Positions 30,309 to 41,468 of a DNA stretch of 64,000 nt are shown here, piece after piece; the stretch's first letter is position 1, and every line of letters starts with the position of its first letter. The notes beneath the pieces are model-generated. The model was not told the DNA's origin, ran no database searches, and was given only the letters and a program-made list of their open reading frames with translations. The position numbers and the translations under genes were made by a program. Source of the DNA: Piezodorus guildinii (lineage: Eukaryota; Arthropoda; Insecta; Hemiptera; Pentatomidae); contig CM041294.1 in NCBI GenBank assembly GCA_023052935.1, positions 35,983,236 through 36,047,235 of the forward strand, read 5' to 3'.

Positions 30309-30810
30309 AATAATAGGCTTACCGAACCCGAAGGTTCGATGTCGATACCACTTCACACCGCCGATACAATTGCACAGACTCGTCCAATATTTGCCGGACA
30401 AGCCCAAGCCCCCGAGATCAGCCTAAACGCAGTCCTCCCTACGACGCTTCAGCCTACCTTTAGGATGCCTACCAGTCGGGTCATCGAATACCAACTTTCT
30501 CGGAATCCGGTCCTCACCGAGCCCAACAACTTTACACGCCCATTTGAGTCTTCGCGATGCTATCAACTCAATCATATTCACAAGGTACAAGCTCCGCAAT
30601 TCCGCGCTGTGCAACCTTTTAAACACTCCAGTGGCCTCATCTCTCTTCGGACCAAACATTTTACGCACTACCTTATTTTCGAAAACCGCGAGCTCAGTAA
30701 TTTAGGAACCGAAACACGCATTTTCCGCCTTTAACTGGACCTTTATTCCTTTCTGGATTTCATTTGTTCTTGTTATCATTGAACCTAAATACTTACTAAC
30801 TTGAACCTAA
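30309..30810 (-). pseudogene. LINE family B, 5'-truncated and internally deleted
   Basis: Minus-strand reading gives MFGPKRDEATG, KRLHSAELRSLY, RRLKWACKVVGLGEDRIPRK and GRHPKGRLKRRREDC, closely matching the C-terminus of the longer copy at 60605-61815. About 75 bases present there are missing here near 30690. The 3' end runs into an ATT-rich tail (about 30297-30312), not poly-A. Confidence 0.8.
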
Positions 30811-30839
30811 ATTACTACATGTAATTCTAAAAATCGAGT

Positions 30840-31590
30840 ATTTTGGTTTATTATTTTCAGTATGTAATAGACCAAAAAAAAATTACCCCCTCTCAAAATT
30901 TTAGGGCTTACGTTTTAAGATACGTAGAACCCGATTTACGAATAAAAAAAATCCTTTTGTCAACTTAAAAAAATTAAATCTATAGGTAGATTGCAATGTA
31001 TATTTAATGACGAGTGTGGGAATATAATGTCTTACCTGTCTCAGCAATGTCCACTGTTAAATAAAAGCAAAAAGACTTTGAGCTAAACACTCTTTGAACA
31101 CAATAAATAGCCATCAAATAAAGATAATCCACTAACGGTTATCAGGCACTTGTGAAAACAGGAATGATTCACTCATTTACTATGCAGCCCGCAGGCTTTC
31201 TCCGAAACTACTGGACCAATTTTTTTAAAATTTCGCTACAAAAATACGACATACACAACTAAGGTATACAACGATCGATGATCTTAACTCCTAGATGTTA
31301 TATCAGCTGGCAATTTTTTAAATAGAGTTCGATTAAAAGTTATTTTATTGTTTTATTATAGAGTTTTAATTCAGTAAAGCGCGATAAACAAAAAGGAAAA
31401 GAAAAAAAAAGTACATCTATTTATTCAAGTCTCAAATTATAATAAATGTGATTCCATCGAAACTCGGTTATTATTGATGACAGAGAGAAATCGAAAAGAT
31501 TAGGCGCTATAAACAGCTAGCTATATAAACAGTTATACCGTAATAAGGTTATTTGGAAATATTAAACCACTGTATATTAATTTCCAGCGT
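30840..31590 (+). repeat. Unclassified repeat Q, copy 1
   Basis: Homologous to 38107-39360: GGTAGATTGCAAT, TATAATGTCTTACCTGTC, AAATAAAAGCAAAAAGACTT, CAGGAATGATTC, CTATATAAACAGTTATACC. Non-coding; class unknown. Confidence 0.7.
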
Positions 31591-31599
31591 TTTTTCCCT

Positions 31600-32530
31600 T
31601 TTAATTTACCTCGAAAAATTTTAAGGATGTTTCTTCTGATCTATTGTTTTATCTTAATGATATCAGATTTTTTTTGCTCCGGCTTATAGGGATCACTTCT
31701 ATCTTACCACTATCCTTAAGCTAGCCTTGGCTCTACCTTACACAAGGTAGTAACAACAAGTATACGGGTAAGGGCTGTTGTGCAACAGCTGCTATGTATG
31801 TTTTCTAAAACTGTTGGTTCACAATCTGAAAAGGAATTAGTTATGTGTCGAGGAAGGCGTTATTCCAATTATGAAAGGAGAAGTTGGATGGGACAAACAG
31901 AGTAACAAGGCGTTGTATGGTTGTAGATAAGGGAATGCCGGCATACAATGCATGAACCAATGAAAGCGTGCAGATAACTGTGGAGTAGCGTCCACTTTTC
32001 AAGTTGACATCCAGCGCCTGGCAATAAAAATCCAAAGCTAATGATATAAATTGCAATGGAGATAAAAGAGGGTGTTATCTTTCACCAGCTCAAGTTTACA
32101 TGAAAAGGATCGCCCTGGGAGTTGAGATAAAGCTGAATTCATCCTATTTATGCCGGCTCTAACTAACTATAGCTGTCACTATTAGCGCCTGTTGTTTGCG
32201 ATGTCATCCCTTCACTCCGAAAACTCTCACTGTTAACAAGCACTTTGTATTTCATACTCTTTGTTCCCTTCGTATTTAATTTTAATTCTTTTATAAATAA
32301 AATGTATACCCTGAGTTTTAGCCACAAAGAAGTAATTACTATGCAAGAAAATACATTATAATTTAATTATCAAAGTATTGTTCACCCAATTGTTTCTTAT
32401 TCAAACATGTCAGAAGGTGTAGGATAATAAGCAAATGTCCTATATAAAAAATTAGCTCCGACATATGAATATGGTCTCATGTCACTATTACTATTGTTCA
32501 TATCGTAACAAATTGTTTTATATTTCAATA
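31600..32530. other. No gene recognised
   Basis: Somewhat less A/T-biased at 31680-32220, but I find no protein family, RNA gene or shared repeat. Short frames (71 and 62 residues) have no recognisable motif. Confidence 0.4.
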
Positions 32531-32534
32531 AATA

Positions 32535-32797
32535 TTTAGAAATTAAGACATAGAATGGATGGGGAAAAATGCACAGCAGCACCACTTCCTAAGCTTTGGC
32601 AAAGCAGAGGATGCTTCTCATCCAGCTTCTCTTCCGCCCTCTTCTGACTGGCATTTCAGCCAAGTCGGTTATAAGTCTATTATCGTGTCCGTGCAGTTAA
32701 CTGTAAAAGCGAGAATAGGGAGTTCATATATGTTGGTTGTTGTAAGCTATTATCTAGAGTTTTGCTGTTTACGTACCCAGGAGCTGTCGTTAAGAGT
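32535..32797 (-). pseudogene. Jockey-like LINE tail, decayed copy
   Basis: Minus-strand DNA matches 3340-3640: AACGACAGCTCC, GTACGTAAACA, GAAATGCC, GTCAGAAGA, GAAGCTGGATGAG. Stops and shifts interrupt the frame. A T-run (32801-32825) abuts its 5' side. Confidence 0.7.
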
Positions 32798-32825
32798 CTT
32801 CCTTTTTTTTTTTTTTTTTTTTTTT

Positions 32826-33385
32826 CTTTCAATGATTGCGTTTTGGGTAGTGAGTCTGATCTATAATGGTATGTATCTGTATAGTTCGTTGGTTTCGTGA
32901 TTTAGATAGAAGAGAGTATAGTACTCTCAGTCGCTGGTTGAGTGGGCTACATTTTGTGCGATCTAAAATCCTTTTATTTATTTTTTTTTTTTTTGTTACC
33001 CAACTATTAAATAAAATAAAATAACTCCCTAGATGACTTAATAATAATAAGTTAAAAAAAATAAAGAAATAGATTAGTATAATCTAGTGATTTTTTTATG
33101 GACATGGTAGAGAATCCTAGTTTGCAATGGTGTTAATGCAATTCTTTTTTTAACTTAAAGATATGATTTATTTAATTCATTATGGCATTTAGAAATATGA
33201 TTTTCTAACGATTAGTTGCCCCTTACTATTCCGTGAACAATTCAGAGGAAACCATTGGTCTTGGAAGAAGAGAAGAGTACAAAAAATAACAAGTAAAATA
33301 TTATTTTATTAATTAGAACCATCTCATCTTTATATATATATACAAGAAATTAATTCATCGACCCTTTTTATATTATAATTTTTTT
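32826..33385. other. No gene recognised
   Basis: A/T-rich DNA with T runs near 32980 and A/T tracts. No family motif. Confidence 0.4.
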
Positions 33386-33387
33386 TT

Positions 33388-33529
33388 AAATAATTCGGGT
33401 TTTAGGTCATTAAACTATCACCCCTTCTTAAATTTGAGTGCCCTGTAGTTAGACGGAGGATCGAAACGTCCAAATAAAGAAAATTAAGAAGGAATGATAG
33501 TTTAATGACCTAAAACCCGAATTATTTCA
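33388..33529. repeat. Inverted repeat 4, hairpin-forming
   Basis: Arms 33388-33434 and 33483-33529 are near-perfect reverse complements over about 47 bases (AATAATTCGGGTTTTAGGTC and its complement). The loop holds GATCGAAACGTCC, the same GAAACGTC as in the ribozyme-like motifs, but the CTGANGA box is not clear. Confidence 0.85.
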
Positions 33530-33534
33530 AACAA

Positions 33535-33540
<6 letters not shown>

Positions 33541-33580
<40 letters not shown>
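33541..33580. repeat. (TA)n microsatellite
   Basis: Forty bases of pure AT repeat between inverted repeat 4 and a ribozyme-like motif. Confidence 0.95.
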
Positions 33581-33583
<3 letters not shown>

Positions 33584-33605
33584 CACATTAATAGCTCATT
33601 TCATT

Positions 33606-33644
33606 AATAACGTTTCGAGGTCCTATTGCCTCATCTTCATAATA
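33606..33644 (-). ncRNA. Hammerhead-like motif, degenerate
   Basis: On the minus strand ATGAAGA, a GAGG/CCTC hairpin, and GAAACGTTA. It is the closest relative of the Penelope-linked motif at 2569 (same stem II, same extra T), but the first core C is A. Confidence 0.4.
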
Positions 33645-33649
33645 ATTCA

Positions 33650-34160
33650 TTAAAATTGCTTCCTCATGCTTATTTAAAATTTATTCCTAGTTCATATAAT
33701 TATCATTAAAAAAAATAGAGACGATAGACAGAAGTCCAGAAAATATCGAAACAACATTATGTATTCTTTTTCTGCATTGTGTATGACAATTGAAACAATT
33801 TTTTTGAGGCCTGAAAACAAGATTTTCTATGTTAAAGTTTATTTTAATGAACTATAATATAAAATTCTCAAATACACGATAACGAGTGTTTGTGACACAA
33901 TTCTTATTATGCTAATACTTCATAGATTTTTTCTGTAGTAATTTATTTTTAACCCTTTGATCAGCATTCTCTTACTTACTTCTCAAAACGAATTTTGCTG
34001 TATTTTCAAAAATGTCTTTTGCCCCTTTTGTTTTTAATTATTTTTATGTTTCACAAGTGTCATAACTAACATTTTATTATCAGTATTTTAAGTATCAGTA
34101 TCAGTATTTTACTTATCATCTTTATATATTGTATTCTACTACTGGTTGTTATATTCTTCT
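33650..34160. other. AT-rich, no gene seen
   Basis: No recognised element. Confidence 0.4.
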
Positions 34161-34162
34161 TG

Positions 34163-34440
34163 GGATCACTTGTAGCTGGGTGGCTAGCATAACAGCCTCC
34201 TATGCTAAAGGTCACGGGTTCAAACCCGTAAGTTGTCCTAGGATTTTTAATGGGAGTAAAAATACTTAGTTATTCCGTCCTTCGGAGGGGACGTTAAAAG
34301 ATGGTCCTGAGCCTGTGCGATGTCAGGTACTCGTTAAAGATCCCTATCCTAATAAAACCTGGATAGGCAAATTTTAGGACTCCCACTGTAGCATCGTCCG
34401 ATTAGCCATAGTAGCATAAAGTTACGTTAAATAAATAAAC
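34163..34440 (+). mobile_element. SINE family C, tRNA-headed, near full length
   Basis: The head has an A box (TAGCTGGGTGGCTAGCA) and a B-box-like GGGTTCAAACCC. The body includes CCGTCCTTCGGAGGGGACGT and AAAGATCCCTATCC. The 3' end is an A-rich TTAAATAAATAAACAAC. Related fragments are at 46022 and 24876. Confidence 0.8.
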
Positions 34441-34469
34441 AACAAACAATATATTCTTCTTTTTTTATA

Positions 34470-34509
34470 GCCTTAATGAAGGCCTATAATTTAGGCCGAA
34501 ACGTCGGCA
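34470..34509 (+). ncRNA. Hammerhead-like motif, degenerate single copy
   Basis: TTAATGA replaces CTGATGA. Stem II GGCC/GGCC, GAAACGTC, and stem I GCC/GGC are intact. The flank downstream (ACTGCACCCTGAACTAAC) resembles the outer arm of palindrome 1, so this may be one arm of that family. Confidence 0.42.
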
Positions 34510-34519
34510 GCAGTAATTA

Positions 34520-35780
34520 TGTTTATACTTGATTGTGTTTTGTTTTTTTTACTGCACCCTGAACTAACTTCTCCCATGTATACATTTAGTCAACCATTCT
34601 AACTTCACGATTAATGATTAATTCACGATGGTCTGTAAAAATAAAAAATAAAAAATAAACAAGAAAACGTTCCAATAATATTTTATGGCTTTATCAATAA
34701 AGTAATTAAATTTTACACTAAAAAATAGTAAGATGGAGAATACTTAACCCTTTTTACACCCAAAGATAGGAAAAATAACAGAAATAGCGTAATGATAACA
34801 CTACAACTAACTAGAGTAGTTATATTTAAAAAAATACACTGCAGCTTAATATTTACATAATTTATTTCTGAAGTGCTGCCCTATTTTCAGTGTATCATAT
34901 ACTGCTGCAGAATGGTTTAAAACCAAATTTCTCAGAATGTAAGAGAGAAGCTTGAAAACAAGATTCCCTTACTTTCTCAGAAATCCTGGCGTCCATATTA
35001 TTTTAGCGAACAGAAGTAAAAGCTTCAGATACATAATAAGGAATCTCCAGGAGTGTGTTTCTCATTTTAAAAAAGTCAATTTAGTACTTCCGAGATTTTT
35101 AGGGGATGGAATATTTTTCTTATTTGTTTCAACCTTACAGCAATTAAAAGAAAGAAAGTAAAAGTTTAACCAATCAAATTTTTAATGAAAACAATATCAA
35201 TAATAATTGAAAAAAAAGAGATCACAATATTGTTTAAAAAAAATAATTATATTTAATAAAAAAAATAAAATAAAATAAAATAAATAAAAAAAGTTCCCTA
35301 CAATAATGTCTCTAGATAAATGCTAGTTAGTTTGAAAATTGTATTTATAATGTATATATTATTTAAGTTAAATAAATAAATAAGATGTGAAATAGTAAGA
35401 AGACAAATGTATACAATTAAAATAGCAAAGCAAAATAAGAAATTTAAGTACCTTGATGTTAAAACATAAGTCAAAAAATCAAAATTACGTAAGAAGTTAA
35501 ATAATGAAAGGGCGTAATGACCTTGCTGTCGATCGCCTAGGAAAAACAAGTAACCTAACCTAACCTTACAGCATCTATATTTTTAAGAAGATGTTAAATG
35601 TACATCGAGTTTTAATTTCTCTGAAGTGAATTCCAAAAGTTTTATTTGCATTTTAGAAATTAAAAATCTATATTCCGATTACTAGGTGTCATTAACTTAA
35701 TAGTGAGTAGTCCTTTGTAAGAAACCGAGAAAAAGTTTTAATGATTTTTTTTTTTTTTTTGCTTCTTTTCTTTATTTAAA
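34520..35780. other. No gene recognised
   Basis: A/T-rich DNA. 35555-35570 holds three AACCT units, and 35740-35760 is a T run. No coding frame is credible. Confidence 0.4.
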
Positions 35781-35783
35781 TCT

Positions 35784-36485
35784 ATCATTATCCCACCAGA
35801 TTACCTTTACCCTTCGTCGTAAACCTATGACATCCTGCCCTACAGTGTTCTTTAATGATATTCCGCTTGTCCCTGTTAAACTGAACCGTTATTTAGGCCT
35901 CATGCTTGACAAACGTGTTACATGGAATCCGCATACAAGACTGAAAAGACAAGAAACTGCTCGCCGATTTCGGTTACTTCAACATTTACTTGACAGACGC
36001 TCTAACCTTTCTCTTCACTACAAAAGACTAATTTACATGACAATCATAAGGCCTATCTGGACTAACGGAGTTGAGCTTTAGGGCTCTACTAAACCATCAA
36101 ACTCTTCCCGTATCCAATCCTTACGATCCAAAATCCTTCGCAAAATCCTTAACGCTCCTTACTTTGTCACCAATAAAATCATCCACAAAAACCTTAATGT
36201 TCCATATGTTGCTGATTTGGCCTGTACCAGGTATCACTCCTTCCATGAAAAACTCCACTCCCACTCTAATCCACTAGTTTCAATCCTTATTTCCACTTCA
36301 ATTCCTGACAATCCGCCGAGGCGTCTAAAAAGAAGATGGTCTCGAGACCTTCTTGTGTAGATTCACTACTAGAGTAGAGGGCAATTTCTTTTCATGTTTT
36401 TTTTTTCATGTGTATTATCATTGTAACATATTTACTTGATGTATGAACATACAGTTGTAAATTTCAATAAATGAATTTTAAAAAA
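35784..36485 (+). pseudogene. Jockey-like LINE family C, 5'-truncated
   Basis: Coding 35784-36360: HQITFTLRRKPM, RYLGLMLDKRVTWNPHTRLK, RPIWTNGVEL, SKILRKILNAPYFVTN, PPRRLKRRWSRDLLV and a stop. This is the C-terminal third of a Jockey-type RT ORF, after the catalytic core. One internal TAG at 36079-36081 interrupts an otherwise open frame. The ~120-base 3' untranslated end finishes in an A-rich tail near 36480. Confidence 0.85.
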
Positions 36486-36489
36486 ATCT

Positions 36490-37000
36490 ATCATTACTTA
36501 AAAAAGACAATTAATTCACCGACTAAAATACGATTATCAGATATGATTCGCATACAGGGGACTTATATCTTCAAGTTGCCACAGTCAGCGTTTTCTGGTA
36601 TGTGAGATATATACTTAATATGTTGAAATTATTTGTATAAATTATATGAATTACGATGGAGAAACGATTGACCGTAGAATAAATTATTTGGAATGTTGTT
36701 TAAGTGATGTTAATTAAATAAATAACAATTAACCAGTAAGTTTATCATTGTTGTATAATAGTTTAGGGCTTATATAACTTTTATTGGGCGTTTATCTTCG
36801 GCATATTCCTGTATTTAACTGAAACGTTGGTACAGGAATATAATAAGTTTATTACTTTTTTTTATATATTTGATGACCGCATTCCCAGCAAACATATAGA
36901 TCGACATGTTCATGCTTAGTCATATTTTGGAATTTTCAGTAGTTATGAATGAGGAGAAAGAAATGTAACAAATTTGTTAATTTTTTTTCTATAGTGAACC
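36490..37000. other. No gene; 11-bp hairpin at 36803-36841
   Basis: ATATTCCTGTA (36803-36813) and its exact complement (36831-36841) enclose a loop with CTGAAACGTTGG, echoing GAAACGT of the ribozyme-like motifs. Otherwise plain A/T-rich DNA. Confidence 0.5.
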
Positions 37001-37008
37001 ATTGTAAT
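37001..37008. repeat. 8-bp target-site duplication of hAT element, left
   Basis: ATTGTAAT, repeated exactly at 38107-38114. Confidence 0.92.
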
Positions 37009-38106
37009 TAGGGATTGCCTTCCGGCCGGATCCGGTCCCAAATTTCATCAATCCGGACGGATCCGGCTGGATCCGGATGGCTTGACAAAATCAGGTTGAT
37101 TTTCACTTTTGGGTCCAAGATAAACTGTTAGTGAGTTAATCGAGTATAATTGTAGTCATAATAGGAAGTTTATAAAATAAGTCATGCTAGGATTAGATAT
37201 GGAGCAAAATATTAATGTTTAGTAGTTTAGGTAACTAGTAAAATTTTAATGGCTATTAAAACAGTCGGCTATTGATTACTATTTGCTAAAAATAAAGACT
37301 ATTTTTTTTCTACCACCATTTTTCCAAAATCAAAATTGAATTATGATAACATTTACTAAAGTTATTAGTACTTACATACTATTTGAAAAACAAATATTGT
37401 TAGTGCAATAATTTAAAGATTTATACTTATAATACAAACTCATTATTGTGATAATTATGCCATTCATTAGATATACTCATCAAAATATGATTGTGTCTAT
37501 TATAAATATAAGACTTGTTTGTGATTGTTAGCATTATAAAATAATCTAAGATAATTTTTATCAGAATTCCCATCGCAGGTAATTACGCAAGGATAATTAT
37601 ATGAGATTTTATAAAGTAACTTAGTAAATTAATTGAACTATCTGAGAAAGTAAAGTATGGGAAGACATGAGCAGTGACGTAGCTCAGTCTTCCTAGATTT
37701 CAATAGATTTTTAAGCAGTTTTTCATATAATTCAGTACAATAACAGTTGAGTGAGCAATTTCTCTAAAAAAAATTTGAGAGTTGTTTCAGAAGTTCCTCT
37801 ACAGCCAACTTAATGACGCTATAGCTCGCGTATATCAATGATAATAATATATGTTTACTTACATTTATGTGAAGCACGACAAAACAAAAACACATGCTAA
37901 AGGCGAACAAATGATGCTGAACTGAATAAATGGCGTGATGTAATTTGGCGTCGAACGACACCACCACAAATGTACACCAAATGTAATGCATTTAAAGTAC
38001 TTTTTTTATTAAACTGCACTATTTTTGGCTAAAATCGGATCCGGTTACCATATCCTGTATATTATTGCCGGATTACCGGATCCGGTTGTCCGGATTGCAA
38101 TCCCTA
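37009..38106. mobile_element. Non-autonomous hAT transposon
   Basis: The 1,098-bp unit starts TAGGGATTGC and ends GCAATCCCTA, a perfect 10-bp terminal inverted repeat. It is flanked by the perfect 8-bp duplication ATTGTAAT (37001-37008 and 38107-38114), the hAT hallmark. Both subterminal regions are packed with GGATCCGG/CCGGATCC units (37020-37085 and 38035-38095), likely transposase contact sites. No transposase-like frame lies between; the 75-residue minus frame at 37764-37991 shows no motif. It would need a hAT transposase in trans. It sits at the upstream edge of a repeat Q copy. Confidence 0.92.
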
Positions 38107-39360
38107 ATTGTAATCGATTAAAAAATTTACATCTTTCCCCTTAAAATCTTAAGTCTTTAATTTCAAGACATACAGAACCCAAATAACGAATACAAAAAAA
38201 AAAAAAAAAACACAGTCTGCCTTACCTCGTGCGCCGTCTGTTTCACCAAAACTACTATTTTTTTTCGAAATTCGGCAAAAAATAACAGGGCATTCGACGA
38301 TGATCCTAACACCTAGACGTTGATATCAACAGATTAGTTTGAAAATGGTGACAGTTACAAAATGAAGGAATTTAATAACTCAGTTATCTTTGAAGATGGA
38401 GAAATTTGTTTTTGCAATAGTGGAAAATATGACTGATTTAGGTGGGAAAATTCTGAAACTTGTCTATATTTAACCTTTGGGGTCCCAGATTACGGAAAAA
38501 ATATAAAAACATAATATAAGAAAAAAATATAAAAACTAATTAATTTCTTGACACGATTGTCGTGCGTGCACGCACAGTGGTCAAAAATTAAATTCGTATC
38601 ATGAAATCCAAAACTTTCCTACATTTAACGTTTGAAGTCCCAGAATATTAGAAAATAATACAAAAAGTCTAATTATGGTTCGGAGTTGCTTAAACCTGCT
38701 AATACATGTATTTTTATCATTTAGGAAACTTTTCAAATTATAGATTGAAAAACTGTGTTGTTTCTGGAAAAAATTATGTATCACCTAAGACGCAAAAATT
38801 CTTTGTAATATTTAAAGACTAAAAGGATTGATGAAACAAATTCCACAAATAAATCCTTGGGGTAACTTGGGGGTTATATAGTTTTTCGTTATTGAATAGG
38901 GGGTTTAAATTTACAAATTGCTAAATTAACTCTAATGGTAGATTGCAATATATATTTAAAAACGAGTTTGAAAGTATAATGTCTTACCTGTCGCGGCAAT
39001 ATCCGTTGTTAAATAAAAGCAAAAAGACTTTGCTCTAAACACACCTTGAACTCAATAAATGACCATCGAATAAAGATAATCCCACTGACATTTATTAGGC
39101 ACTAGTGCGAACAGGAATGATTCCCTCATTTACTATTTATTTGTACACACGGTATTGCGGGAAATATTAGTATTAATAATCTTGCCAACTAATAATAACA
39201 AGGTGAAGCACTAGAAAATTCTAAACTTTTGACTTGACTTTTGCCCACTGTGCGCCGTGAGCCGTAGTTAATTGCCTGTGAACAGCTATATAAACTGTTA
39301 TACCCTAATATAGTATTTGGTAATAATAAACCATTGTGTAACGATTTGCAGCATTATTAA
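38107..39360 (+). repeat. Unclassified repeat Q, copy 2
   Basis: Homologous to 30840-31590, with extra internal sequence (about 38340-38930) absent from copy 1. Shared blocks are GGTAGATTGCAAT, AATGTCTTACCTGTC, AAATAAAAGCAAAAAGACTT, CAGGAATGATTC and TATATAAACTGTTATACC. The hAT element lies at its upstream side. Confidence 0.65.
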
Positions 39361-40460
39361 GATTTGAATGGAATCAGAGAGAGAGAGTAGTTTAAAAAAA
39401 TATTATATATGTGATATATGATATTGTAAGACATAAAAATGTAATGTAATGAAACATTATATTATTTTTTTATCTAATATTAAACAATAATATCAAAGGC
39501 ATTATGCCACATATTATACTAGGGTATTGGCAGATGAGTATATGAGGTATAGGATAAGCCAGTCTGTTATTTTAGCCGTAGGGACAGAACGCCATCAGAA
39601 ATTCGAGTTTGTAGTCCTCGTTCATCCTGACAAATACGACAGGAATCATTAATAATTTCCGCTGCTTACCGCCCTAGATTCAACCTACTCTCACCATTCT
39701 AGTTTCACTTTGAATCAAAACATTCATCTCTTTCACAGTTATAAACCCTGGAAATACTAATTTTTTTAAAACCTTTTATGATTTGGAACTACATTCCTAG
39801 CATTACTAATTTATTTTAGGGTAGTTTGATTCAAAATGTTAACAAAAAATATAAGCCGTTCAATAAAAAAAAAAACAGGATCAAACAAAAACGAAGCCAA
39901 GTGTTATCCAATTTATTTTTGATATTACATAATTTTATTTTTCTTCCTCTCTACCTTTTGTACTTTAAGGAATGTGTTGATTTATTTTGTATCTTTAGTG
40001 AAATCAATCACTACAGATATGAAGGACATCACACATGATACTGTAATATTTTAATTTTTTTTTTGAGGACGGGATTTATATCATATATCAATTTTAATTT
40101 GTTAAACGTTTTCTTAATCCAAAAAACAAAAATTAAAAATGATTTGCTGAGAGTTCTGTTAAATTAGGTTCATTTAATAAAATTATTTTGTTTTTAAAGG
40201 GTACTGCTTTATTTACTTGGGACCTCACTATTATATAGTAGTATGTTTATTAATTCACTGAACATATATTATATAGTATTATTATTACCAAGCATCAGCC
40301 TAGATACAAATGAATTCGTGCTCGAAGGTTTAATTTGCGCAATTTCTCGCTTAATAAATCAAAATTATAGTTTGATTGAAAGAAACCACAATCCCTCCAG
40401 TCCCCCCCCCTCCTCCCGAAAATTTGAGTTTTGTCCCATATTTAATAAAAGTGCTCATTT

Positions 40461-40533
<73 letters not shown>

Positions 40534-41466
40534 CCAAAATTATGTGACTAATCAAAAAATAAAAGAATACTTAATATGTTTAACTAAGGTCAATTTTATT
40601 ATTAGATCTTTGTAGTATACAAAATAAAATAAAAAAAACATCTATATAATTGTGTGTATATTGAAATCTTTCAAGGCTTTTCTGTTAAAATTATTACAGA
40701 GAGTAATAATGGAAAGTTTTATCTTAAAATCACAAGTATGTTTATTTTAGCATAAAAAACAAAACCAATTACTCCGTTCAGATTTTTCTCTCGAAAATTC
40801 CAGGTATTTTTTGTTTTCTGAAAACCATTTTAATATACTTCATAAGTTCACACTTGGCTTATTCTGTCGAAATCCAATTAAATCTTTAATGGATTGTCTT
40901 GATTAATTTTTATGTCAAGCTTGCTTAGAACTTTATCTCTACCGAAAATGATGGAAATCTCAAATCGGCTTCTTTGCCGTCATTTAATCAACAGGGTATC
41001 TATTCAAATTTTAAGTACACCTCGGTTTGTCAGAGTTGGCGGAGGTAAGATGATATTCTGAGTCGGTTGGCAACTTGATTAGGAGGGAGCCGGTGAGACG
41101 GCGAAATGTGATAATAAACAGGAAATTAAGGTTTTAATAATGAATAAATTAATATTAAAAGCGAGGCCTCTATTCCTTAGATTAAACTTTCATCCTCCTC
41201 CTGAAATACTGCCGAGGGAACTTTTTATAATAAAAGCTTTTGAGCGACCTAACTTCTTACCTTGTAGGAAGAGAACATTCAGGTTGTATAAGAGATTTGG
41301 AACTGTGTAGGAACGGTGTGTTAATAAAAAAAAAATCATCTAAGAAACACCCATATTAATAAATAGAAAACATAAAGTAATTGAATTCTGTTCGTCACCT
41401 ATTCCCGTACGAAACCCCGAAACTCTTCGTTACCTATCTAATATTTCCTCACTTTTACTATAGCTC
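39361..41466. other. No gene; (TA)n at 40465-40530
   Basis: A/T-rich DNA. A pure TA run is preceded by a C-rich patch at 40400-40418. Slightly higher complexity at 39520-39720 and 40980-41250, but no family was recognised on either strand. Confidence 0.45.
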
Positions 41467-41468
41467 TA

